Origin: an uncultured Ruminococcus sp.
GTDB taxonomy: Bacteria > Bacillota > Clostridia > Oscillospirales > Ruminococcaceae
Direction: 5' to 3'
DNA: 6,270 nt
Assembly: GCA_946531975.1 (NCBI GenBank)
Contig: CAMNAY010000101.1
Span: 1 to 6,270 of the forward strand
Position 1 is the first letter of the stretch; each line of letters starts with the position of its first letter. This document shows, one piece after another, positions 1-5,870 of the stretch. A program made the position numbers and the translations under genes. The notes beneath the pieces were generated by a model. That model was not told the origin of the DNA. It was given only the letters and a program-made list of their open reading frames with translations, and searched no databases.

Positions 1-90
1 CATCTTCCAGTGCTCTCTTGCTCAGTTCTGCCTGGCTCTGCGTCAGATGATTGTAGATGTCCATTATAACGGCGTAGTTACTGGTTTTTT
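1..90 (-). pseudogene. Probable C-terminal remnant of a tyrosine recombinase (integrase), running off the left edge
   Basis: Read on the minus strand, this stretch encodes SNYAVIMDIYNHLTQSQ followed by a Lys/Arg/Glu-rich tail that is still open at position 1. The motif TMDxYxH, whose Tyr is the catalytic nucleophile, is typical of the end of phage and conjugative-element tyrosine recombinases. Here the corresponding Tyr is encoded at 55-53. Family members normally have Leu-Gly-His just before the SNYAVT-like segment. Here the preceding residues (encoded at about 85-120) do not match the family and no start codon with a ribosome binding site is seen, so the upstream part looks lost or rearranged. 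The right boundary given is approximate. The match is short and recognised by eye only. The alternative is a chance resemblance in an open frame. Confidence 0.4.
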
Positions 91-137
91 CGTCATTGCA
101 AGTTGCTTCTCGTAACAGTAAATTTTTTTGACATTGC

Positions 138-206
138 ATGGGCAACAACCCGATGGTCGGTGCAACAGTTGCTTGCGCAGTTGCTGTGGAAGAGGCTATG
201 AAGTAA
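138..206 (+). pseudogene. Short 3' remnant of an unrecognised gene
   Basis: The frame reads MGNNPMVGATVACAVAVEEAMK and stops at TAA 204-206. It looks like a real protein C-terminus: a Gly/Ala/Val-rich helix with a charged end, followed by a strong hairpin 31 bases later, as expected after a gene. It has no ribosome binding site in front of the ATG at 138, and the frame is closed by TGA at 129-131, just past a run of seven T. It is therefore more likely the tail of a gene whose front was replaced or deleted than a complete 22-residue gene. I do not recognise the parent family. Confidence 0.35.
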
Positions 207-237
207 GCTGAAAGCAGCATATATTTACAATCAGCAG

Positions 238-270
238 AAATCCCCCGACACTCCGGTCGGGGGATTTCTT
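238..270. terminator. Strong hairpin, probable bidirectional terminator
   Basis: AAATCCCCCGAC (238-249) pairs perfectly with GTCGGGGGATTT (256-267) around a 6-base loop, giving a 12-bp stem. On the plus strand it is followed by a modest T-rich tail (TTTCTT). It lies 31 bases after the stop of the plus-strand remnant at 206. It also lies about 90 bases beyond the stop of the minus-strand flavodoxin gene at 356, so it may end the redox operon from the other side. The T-tract is weak on the minus strand. Confidence 0.8.
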
Positions 271-355
271 GTATCGCTGACTGTTTACTGTCGCCGCTTT
301 GCCATGAAAGTGACACCGCAGCCTGAGTGAAACGCCGCTCACCTGCCCTATGATC
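271..355. other. Short non-coding stretch, nothing recognised
   Basis: Between the hairpin and the flavodoxin stop codon I see no gene, RNA or convincing signal. A weak dyad (GTGA...TCAC, about 327-343) is too short to call. Together with the two fragments to its left, this makes positions 1-355 a region with no intact gene. Confidence 0.5.
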
Positions 356-832
356 TTACAGATTCAGGCTTTCAACCCACTGTTTCATCGCAGCAGATGA
401 CATTCCGTTGAGCAGTTTGCCCTCTGTGATCTCCGCATCCGGTGCGCTGAGCTTCAGATTCTCGACAGTTTTACCGAAGCCGCTGCCGCCGGACGTCGCA
501 AACATAATGATGCGCTTGCCGGAGAAATCATAGCGTTCCAGGAAGCTGTTGATGATCGTCGGGGCAATATACCACCAGACCGGAAACCCCAGTAAAACCG
601 TGTCATACTGAGCGATATTCAGATCATCCTCCGCCAGCTCCGGTCGCGATGTGCCGTCATGCATTTCCAGCGAAGAACGGCTGTTTTGATTGCGCCAGTT
701 CAGGTCGGCATCGGTATACGGCACGGCAGGTCTGATCTCGTACAGATCAGCACCCGCGGCATCGGCAAGCTTCTTTGCGGCAGCAGCAGTTGTGCCGCTT
801 GCGGAAAAGTACGCAGTCAGAATTTTGCTCAT
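356..832 (-). CDS. Flavodoxin-family protein (FMN-binding, 158 aa)
   Basis: This is a short-chain flavodoxin, expected to bind FMN and carry or use electrons in the cytoplasm. Visible landmarks are the N-terminal beta-strand with the phosphate-binding loop SASGTT (residues 10-15), the FMN-stacking region GFPVWWY (82-88), and a second flavin loop TSGGSG (113-118). The layout resembles the Flavodoxin_4-type proteins common in gut Firmicutes. The start is placed at ATG 832 because AAAGGAGG lies 8 bases before it. A longer frame reaching 895 would begin inside the preceding gene's coding sequence and has no such site. It is the last gene of the operon, 28 bp after the alcohol dehydrogenase stop. 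Many proteins of this type act as quinone- or electrophile-related reductases rather than pure electron carriers, and the sequence does not tell which applies here. Confidence 0.9.
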   Translation of the reverse strand: MSKILTAYFSASGTTAAAAKKLADAAGADLYEIRPAVPYTDADLNWRNQNSRSSLEMHDGTSRPELAEDDLNIAQYDTVLLGFPVWWYIAPTIINSFLERYDFSGKRIIMFATSGGSGFGKTVENLKLSAPDAEITEGKLLNGMSSAAMKQWVESLNL

Positions 833-860
833 AGGAAACGCCTCCTTTGAATATGAAATA

Positions 861-2027
861 TCACATACTTGCTTTGAGGATCTGCACGACTTCATCGCGG
901 TTCAGAACATGATAGCCGCCCTCCAGAATGATCGTGCCGTCCGCAATGCCTTCGATCATATCGTCGGTTGCGCCAAGCTCGGAGATCTTCATGACAAGAC
1001 CCAGCTCACGCATCCACGCTTCCATAGCTGCAAGACCTTCCTCCGCGAGCTGCTGATCGCTCTTGCCTTCGGCGGAGATGCCCCAGACCTCCTTCGCAAA
1101 GCGTGCGAATTTTTTGAGTCCGTAAGGCATGATATACCGGTAATACGGCAGAGACACGGCAGCCAGCGTCATGCCGTGGGTCGCATCGGTGTAGGCGCCG
1201 ACGGACTGTCCGAGCATATGCACCATCCAATCGGTTGATTTTCCGCGGGATACAAGCGTATTCAGTGCCCATGTTGCAGTCCACATGATATTGGAACGCG
1301 CCTCATAATTCTGCGGATCATTCACCGCGACGCGGCTCGCGTGGATCAGACCGCGCATCAGCCCCTCACTGATATAGTCGCTGGTGTTGTCGTCTTCGCC
1401 GGAGAAATACTGCTCGCAGATATGATTCATGATATCATAAATGCCGGCGGTCATCTGGTATTTCGGCAGCGTCATCGTATATTTCGGATTGAGAATCGAG
1501 AATTTCGGCATGACAGGCGTGCCGAACACATGACCGATTTTCAGCTTTGCATCGTGATTTGTAATGACCGCGCCTGCATTCATCTCCGAGCCGGTGCCCG
1601 CCATCGTCAGCACACAGCCGACCGGAACGATCTCACAGTCAGGCTCCTCGAAGCGAATGTAGTATTTCTCCCACGGGTCGTCATCGCAATGCACGGAAAC
1701 GGAAAGCGCCTTGGAGTAATCGCAGACAGAGCCGCCGCCGACTGCAAGAATGAAATCGGCTTTGTGGGCGCGCGCAATCGCGATGCCCTCACGCAGTTTT
1801 TCGGCCGTCGGGTTCGGCATGACGCCCGCGATTTCCGCAGTTTGCTTGCCGCAGTCCTTCAGAATCGCGGTAATCTCATCATAGATTCCGTTCTTTTTGA
1901 CAGAGCCGCCGCCGTAGACCAGCAGCACATTCTGTCCGTAATGCTTCATTTCTTCGCGGAGATACTGCAAAGCATCCGCACCGAAATAGAGCTTTGTCGG
2001 GTTGTGATAGCTGAAATTGCCAAGCAT
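861..2027 (-). CDS. Iron-containing (group III) alcohol dehydrogenase, BdhA/YqhD-like, 388 aa
   Basis: This is a cytoplasmic NAD(P)H-dependent metal alcohol dehydrogenase, expected to interconvert aldehydes and alcohols, most likely reducing aldehydes. The N-terminal Rossmann-like half has GGGS at residues 39-42 and a second GGGS at 97-100, the usual dinucleotide-binding loops. By alignment from memory with E. coli YqhD, the four metal ligands are D198, H202, H270 and H284, with the right D+4H and H+14H spacings. The His often found four residues after the third ligand is Gln here (Q274). Length is normal for the family (about 385-390). The start at 2027 is chosen for the GGAGG 7 bases upstream. 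A longer frame to 2087 would overlap the upstream gene and lacks a site. It follows the CMD-like gene by 14 bp and precedes the flavodoxin gene. The substrate is not determinable, and the assignment of NADPH over NADH is inference from the family. Confidence 0.95.
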   Translation of the reverse strand: MLGNFSYHNPTKLYFGADALQYLREEMKHYGQNVLLVYGGGSVKKNGIYDEITAILKDCGKQTAEIAGVMPNPTAEKLREGIAIARAHKADFILAVGGGSVCDYSKALSVSVHCDDDPWEKYYIRFEEPDCEIVPVGCVLTMAGTGSEMNAGAVITNHDAKLKIGHVFGTPVMPKFSILNPKYTMTLPKYQMTAGIYDIMNHICEQYFSGEDDNTSDYISEGLMRGLIHASRVAVNDPQNYEARSNIMWTATWALNTLVSRGKSTDWMVHMLGQSVGAYTDATHGMTLAAVSLPYYRYIMPYGLKKFARFAKEVWGISAEGKSDQQLAEEGLAAMEAWMRELGLVMKISELGATDDMIEGIADGTIILEGGYHVLNRDEVVQILKASM

Positions 2028-2041
2028 AACGATACCTCCGT

Positions 2042-2365
2042 TTATTTCTCTGCGTAAACTTCTTTTGCGATGCGGAATGCAGCCCATGCCTTCGGCCAGC
2101 CGGCATAGAAGGCAGCGTGCGTGATGATCTCCGCCATTTCCTCTGCGGTCACGCCGTTGTTTTTCGCGTTCAGAACATGATACTGAAAGGAACTGTCTAC
2201 AAGCCCCTGTGCCAGAAGCGCCGTAACCGTAACAATGCTGCGGTCACGGAGCGAGAGCTGCTCCTCGCGGGACCAGACCTCGCCGAACAGTACATCGTCG
2301 TTCAGCTCTGCAAATTTCGGTGCGAATGCACCGAGCTGATCTCTGCCTGCTGTCTGTTTTACCAT
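2042..2365 (-). CDS. Carboxymuconolactone decarboxylase (CMD) family protein, 107 aa
   Basis: This is a small all-helical CMD-fold protein. Recognition rests on the SLRDRSIVTVTALLAQG segment (residues 38-54), the NNGVTAEEMAEI helix start (69-80), and the family signature HAAFYAGWPKAW (83-94). Residues E34, H63 and H83 are candidates for the active-site region. The protein contains no cysteine, so it lacks the CxxC of the AhpD peroxidase branch. It belongs rather with the gamma-carboxymuconolactone decarboxylase-like branch, whose members in non-aromatic degraders usually have unknown reactions. Length is normal for a single-domain member. ATG 2365 has GGAGG 7 bases upstream. The gene lies 12 bp after the cupin gene and 14 bp before the dehydrogenase, so it is surely cotranscribed. 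A classical role in aromatic ring-cleavage is unlikely because no other gene of that pathway is near. Confidence 0.93.
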   Translation of the reverse strand: MVKQTAGRDQLGAFAPKFAELNDDVLFGEVWSREEQLSLRDRSIVTVTALLAQGLVDSSFQYHVLNAKNNGVTAEEMAEIITHAAFYAGWPKAWAAFRIAKEVYAEK

Positions 2366-2377
2366 AATTGATCCTCC

Positions 2378-2812
2378 TTACAGTGCGTTGTATGCTTCAT
2401 CATCGACCGGCTCACACCATTCGGTCGAACATTCCTCACCCGGCACCTCGACGGCGATATGCGAAAACCACGAATCGGCTTTTGCGCCGTGCCAGTGCTT
2501 TACATTTGCAGGAATTGTGATCACGGTACCGGCACTCAGACTGACCGGCGCCTTGCCCCATTCCTGATACCAGCCCTCACCGGCTGTACAGATCAGAAGC
2601 TGCCCGCCGCCCGCAGCGGCATGATGAATGTGCCAGTTGTTGCGGCATGCCGGCTCAAAGGTCACATTCGCAAGGAACACAGGGCATTTCCCGTATTCGG
2701 TCAGCGGTTTCAGATAGGACTGCCCCTTGAAATACTGTGCATAGGCGTCATTCGGTGCGCCGACGCCGAAGCTGTCGAGCTGCTCCATCGCGGTTTTGTC
2801 TGTAATTTTCAT
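2378..2812 (-). CDS. Single-domain cupin protein, 144 aa
   Basis: This is a small cupin (conserved beta-barrel), expected to bind a metal ion. Cupin motif 1 is WHIHHAAAGGGQ (residues 60-71) and motif 2 is PANVKHWHGA (91-100). The likely metal ligands are H61, H63 and H96. The Glu usually found in motif 1 appears to be Gln (Q71). Cupins of this type are often paired with CMD-like proteins, as here. The start is uncertain between ATG 2812 and ATG 2815. The ribosome binding site GGAG lies 8 bases before 2812 and 5 before 2815. I chose 2812 because the other genes of this operon use the same spacing. A GTG at 2821 overlaps the binding site itself and is rejected. This is the first gene of the operon, about 47 bases from the predicted transcription start. 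The reaction is unknown; a role in metal-dependent handling of small carbonyl or phenolic molecules is a guess. Confidence 0.92.
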   Translation of the reverse strand: MKITDKTAMEQLDSFGVGAPNDAYAQYFKGQSYLKPLTEYGKCPVFLANVTFEPACRNNWHIHHAAAGGGQLLICTAGEGWYQEWGKAPVSLSAGTVITIPANVKHWHGAKADSWFSHIAVEVPGEECSTEWCEPVDDEAYNAL

Positions 2813-2837
2813 CATACACACTCCGTTCCTTTTTATT

Positions 2838-2852
2838 TTGACATTGTGTCAA
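2838..2852. promoter_or_regulatory. Operator-like palindrome, downstream copy
   Basis: TTGACA-TTG-TGTCAA is a 15-bp perfect dyad lying at about +7 to +22 of the operon transcript. Its core TGACA-N3-TGTCA recurs at 2881-2893. Position and symmetry suit a dimeric repressor (TetR- or MarR-type would fit) acting as a roadblock or together with the upstream copy. Confidence 0.75.
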
Positions 2853-2858
2853 TTCTGA

Positions 2859-2894
2859 TGTTTCTATTATAGCACATTCCTGACACCGTGTCAA
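2859..2894 (-). promoter_or_regulatory. Consensus housekeeping promoter of the redox operon
   Basis: On the minus strand there is a perfect -35 TTGACA (2894-2889), a 17-base spacer and a perfect -10 TATAAT (2871-2866) preceded by TG-C, an extended -10. The start of transcription is predicted near 2859, leaving a leader of about 47 bases before the cupin gene. So strong a core promoter would be highly active unless blocked, which fits the two operator-like palindromes around it. Confidence 0.9.
2880..2894. promoter_or_regulatory. Operator-like palindrome, copy over the -35 box
   Basis: The core TGACAC-C-GTGTCA (2881-2893) is a perfect dyad that contains most of the -35 hexamer of the operon promoter. 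Its centre (2887) is 42 bp from the centre of the other copy (2845), four helical turns, so two bound dimers would sit on the same face of the DNA. Binding here should exclude RNA polymerase. Confidence 0.75.
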
Positions 2895-2926
2895 TCATTC
2901 TGCGCAATATTTTGAATTTCGGCACT

Positions 2927-2958
2927 CCGCACAATCCGAAGGGCTGCATTTTGTGCGG
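2927..2958 (+). repeat. Inverted repeat of unknown role between the divergent promoters
   Basis: CCGCACAA (2927-2934) is matched by TTGTGCGG (2951-2958), a perfect 8-bp inverted repeat with a 16-base centre, followed by TTTT. It could be a protein-binding dyad or a weak terminator-like hairpin. No transcript that would need ending here is evident. Confidence 0.4.
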
Positions 2959-2986
2959 TTTTCCGGTCGATTTCTGCAAAATGGAT

Positions 2987-3047
2987 GTTTTTGTCATAAG
3001 AAATGTCGTTTTTATCATTGTACTAGGCGTGTGTAGTATGATAAAAT
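2987..3047 (+). promoter_or_regulatory. Probable control region and promoter of the GH43 gene
   Basis: GTTTTTGTCAT (2987-2997) and GTTTTTATCAT (3008-3018) are near-identical direct repeats exactly 21 bp apart. An inverted copy, ATGATAAAA, lies at 3038-3046. The arms TTTTATCA/TGATAAAA together with TACTA/TAGTA form an interrupted dyad over 3010-3046. Candidate -10 boxes are TATGAT (3037-3042) and TAAAAT (3042-3047), and no good -35 box sits at the right distance. The nearer direct repeat covers the place where the -35 should be. This suits an activator-dependent promoter, for example of AraC type, but that is inference. Confidence 0.45.
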
Positions 3048-3109
3048 ACAATCAGAAATAATCATCCGCAGCACAAAACCGAAAGCCATTGATTTCAAGG
3101 GGGATACTT

Positions 3110-5818
3110 ATGAAAAAACACCGTTTTCTCGCAGCAGCGCTGACCTGCGGCATGCTTCTGAGCAGTCTGCCTTCCGTTCCTGCATCTGCCGGAAACTACC
3201 GCCGCGTCTCCGTTCACGACCCGTCTGTCGTCAAGCTCAATGACGGCAGCTATTACATCATCGGCTCGCATCTCGGCGCCGCTCGCTCAGGCGATCTGAT
3301 GAACTGGACGACGGCTGCCAATTCCGCGGCAGGCAGCACCCAGACAACCTTCTTCAAAAACATCTACGCTGACCTCGCAATTCCGGAAAAATGGTCCAAT
3401 ACCAGCGCAGGATACAACCTCGCGGGCAATCTCTGGGCACCGGATATCATCTGGAATCCTGACATGCAGAAATACTGCATGTACCTCTCGGTCAACGGCG
3501 TGGACTGGCATTCCTCTATCGTTCTCTGCACCGCGGATCACATCGACGGGCCGTATACCTATCAGGGAACAATCGTCTGGTCGGGCTTTGAAACGAACCC
3601 TGCCAATGCTGCAAACAACTATAAAAACACCGATGTGGAAAAAGTGCTGGGCAGCAACCCGAACCTCAGCCGCTATCTGAACGGCGCGGGACGCTGGAAT
3701 GCCGAATACGGCACAAACGCCATTGATCCGGCGGTTTTCTATGACGAGGGCGGCAATCTGTGGATGGTCTACGGTTCATGGTTCGGCGGCATCTATATGC
3801 TGGAGCTGGATGAAAAGACCGGTCTGCGCGATTACGGCGTCAAATACGAAACGAAGTCGAACGGCGGCGCGGTACAGTCCGACGCCTACATGGGCGTGCA
3901 TGTCGCAGGCGGTCACTGGGTCTCCGGCGAGGGTCCCTATATCGAGTATATGTGCCCGCCCGGCAGCAGCAAGGGATACTACTACCTGTTCATCTCCTAC
4001 GGTTACTTCAACAACCGCGGCGGCTACAATATGCGCATTTTCCGCAGCGAGAACCCCGCCGGTCCGTATACCGATATGAACGGCAATTCCGCTGTTTATG
4101 CCGCAGGCGGTGACAACATCGCCGGCAATATCGGACAGCGCCTCATGAGCAATTATCAGTGGAGCTGCAATTCCAGACCGAATACTGCACAGGGACATAA
4201 TTCCGTTCTGATGGATGACGACGGCAAACTCTACTGCATCTACCACAATAAATTTGATGACAACTACGGCGGTCATGAGGTGCGCGTGCATCAGATGATC
4301 ATGAGTGAGGACGGCTGGCCGACTGCCGCTTCCTATGAGTACGCCGGTGAAACGCTCTCTGCCAACGGTCACACGACTGAAGCGATTGTCGGTGACTACG
4401 AGCTGATCTGGCATAACCCGAACCAGAAGTTTGTCAATGAAAAATCGGCAGATGTCGAGAAGCCGATCAGCATTCGCCTGAATGCGGACGGTTCTGTCAC
4501 CGGTGATATTTCCGCATCCTGGAAGATCACAAAGAGCGGCACACCGTATATGAGCTTTACATGGGGCGGCGTGACCTACAAGGGCGCATTTCTCGTGCAG
4601 CCCGACGAAGCAGCAGAGCCAGTTACCCGCATGACCTTCACTGCGACAGGCAGCAATATCTGCATCTGGGGCAGCAAAAAGACCCCCTATGACCTCAGTA
4701 CCGATCTCGTAGACCGCACAGCGTCAGACAGCAAGCTGGTCTACAAGGCTTCTGCGCAGGAATATCCCATGAATTCCGCATATGCCGGAAACACCGGTCT
4801 GCTCAGCGGCGTTCCCTATTTTATCACCAGCCGCCACAGCCAGATGGTCCTTGACCTTGCGGGCGCAGACACCGCAGACGGCACCAATATCCAGCAGTGG
4901 AGCAGAACCGGCGGAAAGCAGCAGGAATGGCGGCTGCACGATGCCGGAAACGGCGACTGCTTCATCGTTTCCATGGCAGATGAGAGCAAGGCGCTCACCC
5001 TGAAGGACGGCAATGCTGAGCTTGCGGCATACACCGGCGCAGACAATCAGCTCTTCCGGCTGATCGAAAAGCGCGGCTCCTACGGCATCGTGTCCAAGGC
5101 GTCCGGCTACAAAAACGGTCTGGATGTCTATGACTGGAGCACAGAGAGCGGCGGCAACATTGCAGAATATGAATACTGGGGCGGTGACTGCCAGCTGTTC
5201 AATTTCACACCGGTCTGTCCGGCAGTCAATGACGGCAGCTACACGGTCCGCAATGTCAACAGCAATCTGTATCTCGGAAGCGGTGCTTCCGGCAGCGCAG
5301 AACAGACCGCACAGGCACAGCTCTGGAATATCAAGGCGCTGAGCGGCGGCATGTACAGCCTGACTGCGGCAGACGGCAGAGCACTGACGGTTACAAACGG
5401 TACGGGCGCCGACGGCGAAGATCTCGCACTGTCAGCGGCATCGGGGAATGCAGCACAGCAGTTCCGGCTGTATCCGAATGAAGACGGCTCCTATACGCTC
5501 CTGACCGGTGCATCGGGCGGCAAGTCCTGCGCAGATGTCTACAACATCAGTAAGGAAGCCGGCGCCAATATCTGCCAGTGGAATTACTGGGGCGGCAGCG
5601 GTCAGAAGTTCATTCTCGAACCGGCACCCGCAGCACAGTCCGCGGTGATCGGAGATGTCAACGCAGACGGCGTATTTGATCGTTCGGATCTCCTCGCACT
5701 GCGCGATTATCTTGTAACCGAGATCCGGACGCTTGCGGACTGGGAGGCAGGCGATCTGAACGGAGACGGCAGACTGAATGCAGCCGATCTCACCGCAATG
5801 AAGCGGCTGATGAACTGA
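3110..5818 (+). CDS. Secreted cellulosomal GH43 glycoside hydrolase (probable arabinanase/arabinosidase) with two lectin modules and a dockerin, 902 aa
   Basis: This is an extracellular enzyme expected to cleave arabinose-containing plant polysaccharides and to dock on a scaffoldin. Order of parts: signal peptide 1-27 (KKHR, hydrophobic core, cleavage after ASA); five-bladed GH43 domain about 33-412; GH43 C-terminal beta-domain about 425-530, as in large endo-arabinanases; two ricin-type beta-trefoil (CBM13-like) modules about 566-702 and 706-838; dockerin 847-902. Putative catalytic residues are D37 (HDP), D206 (IDPAVF) and E274 (SGEGPY). H363 in GHNS is the probable metal-coordinating His of arabinanases. 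The trefoils show six Q-x-W/F motifs at Q605, Q647, Q695, Q737, Q783 and Q832. Dockerin calcium loops are D849-N851-D853-D857-D860 and D882-N884-D886-N890-D893. The start is ATG 3110, 6 bases after AAGGGGG; an upstream TTG frame to 3089 would swallow that site. Endo-arabinanase is favoured, but exo-arabinosidase or xylan-type activity cannot be excluded. Confidence 0.93.
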   Translation: MKKHRFLAAALTCGMLLSSLPSVPASAGNYRRVSVHDPSVVKLNDGSYYIIGSHLGAARSGDLMNWTTAANSAAGSTQTTFFKNIYADLAIPEKWSNTSAGYNLAGNLWAPDIIWNPDMQKYCMYLSVNGVDWHSSIVLCTADHIDGPYTYQGTIVWSGFETNPANAANNYKNTDVEKVLGSNPNLSRYLNGAGRWNAEYGTNAIDPAVFYDEGGNLWMVYGSWFGGIYMLELDEKTGLRDYGVKYETKSNGGAVQSDAYMGVHVAGGHWVSGEGPYIEYMCPPGSSKGYYYLFISYGYFNNRGGYNMRIFRSENPAGPYTDMNGNSAVYAAGGDNIAGNIGQRLMSNYQWSCNSRPNTAQGHNSVLMDDDGKLYCIYHNKFDDNYGGHEVRVHQMIMSEDGWPTAASYEYAGETLSANGHTTEAIVGDYELIWHNPNQKFVNEKSADVEKPISIRLNADGSVTGDISASWKITKSGTPYMSFTWGGVTYKGAFLVQPDEAAEPVTRMTFTATGSNICIWGSKKTPYDLSTDLVDRTASDSKLVYKASAQEYPMNSAYAGNTGLLSGVPYFITSRHSQMVLDLAGADTADGTNIQQWSRTGGKQQEWRLHDAGNGDCFIVSMADESKALTLKDGNAELAAYTGADNQLFRLIEKRGSYGIVSKASGYKNGLDVYDWSTESGGNIAEYEYWGGDCQLFNFTPVCPAVNDGSYTVRNVNSNLYLGSGASGSAEQTAQAQLWNIKALSGGMYSLTAADGRALTVTNGTGADGEDLALSAASGNAAQQFRLYPNEDGSYTLLTGASGGKSCADVYNISKEAGANICQWNYWGGSGQKFILEPAPAAQSAVIGDVNADGVFDRSDLLALRDYLVTEIRTLADWEAGDLNGDGRLNAADLTAMKRLMN

Positions 5819-5835
5819 ATCCGAATAACAGAAAG

Positions 5836-5870
5836 CGGCACAGCAGAAAAAACTGCTGTGCCGTTTTTTT
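5836..5870. terminator. Shared bidirectional terminator between convergent dockerin genes
   Basis: CGGCACAGCAG (5836-5846) pairs perfectly with CTGCTGTGCCG (5853-5863) around a loop of six A, followed by seven T (5864-5870). On the minus strand the loop becomes six T, and the 3' side continues CTTTCTG. It lies 18 bases after the GH43 stop. On the other side the stop codon of the convergent gene (5869-5871) lies within the end of the T-tract, so one hairpin serves both genes. Confidence 0.95.

Noticed and set aside
126..136. TTTTGACATTG, also found at 2836-2846 in the operator region
   Set aside because: The copy at 126-136 lacks the second half of the palindrome and any promoter, so the 11-bp match is most likely chance.
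690..1238. Open frame of 182 codons on the plus strand
   Set aside because: It lies opposite the flavodoxin and dehydrogenase genes, which have clear family motifs and ribosome binding sites. Its own protein has no recognisable fold or binding site.
1341..2057. Open frame of 238 codons on the plus strand
   Set aside because: It is antisense to the alcohol dehydrogenase, rich in His/Arg in the manner of a shadow frame, and lacks a ribosome binding site.
2838..2870. TTGACA on the plus strand as a -35 box for the GH43 gene
   Set aside because: No -10 box follows at 16-18 bp (TATTAT is 21 bp away), and the hexamer is explained by the palindrome.
2833..3051. Minus-strand frame of 72 codons in the divergent intergenic region
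   Set aside because: It overlaps the promoter and both operators, has no ribosome binding site, and shows no recognisable motif.
3776..4414. Open frame of 212 codons on the minus strand
   Set aside because: It is antisense to the GH43 catalytic domain, with Val/Ala/Ile-rich shadow composition and no start signals.
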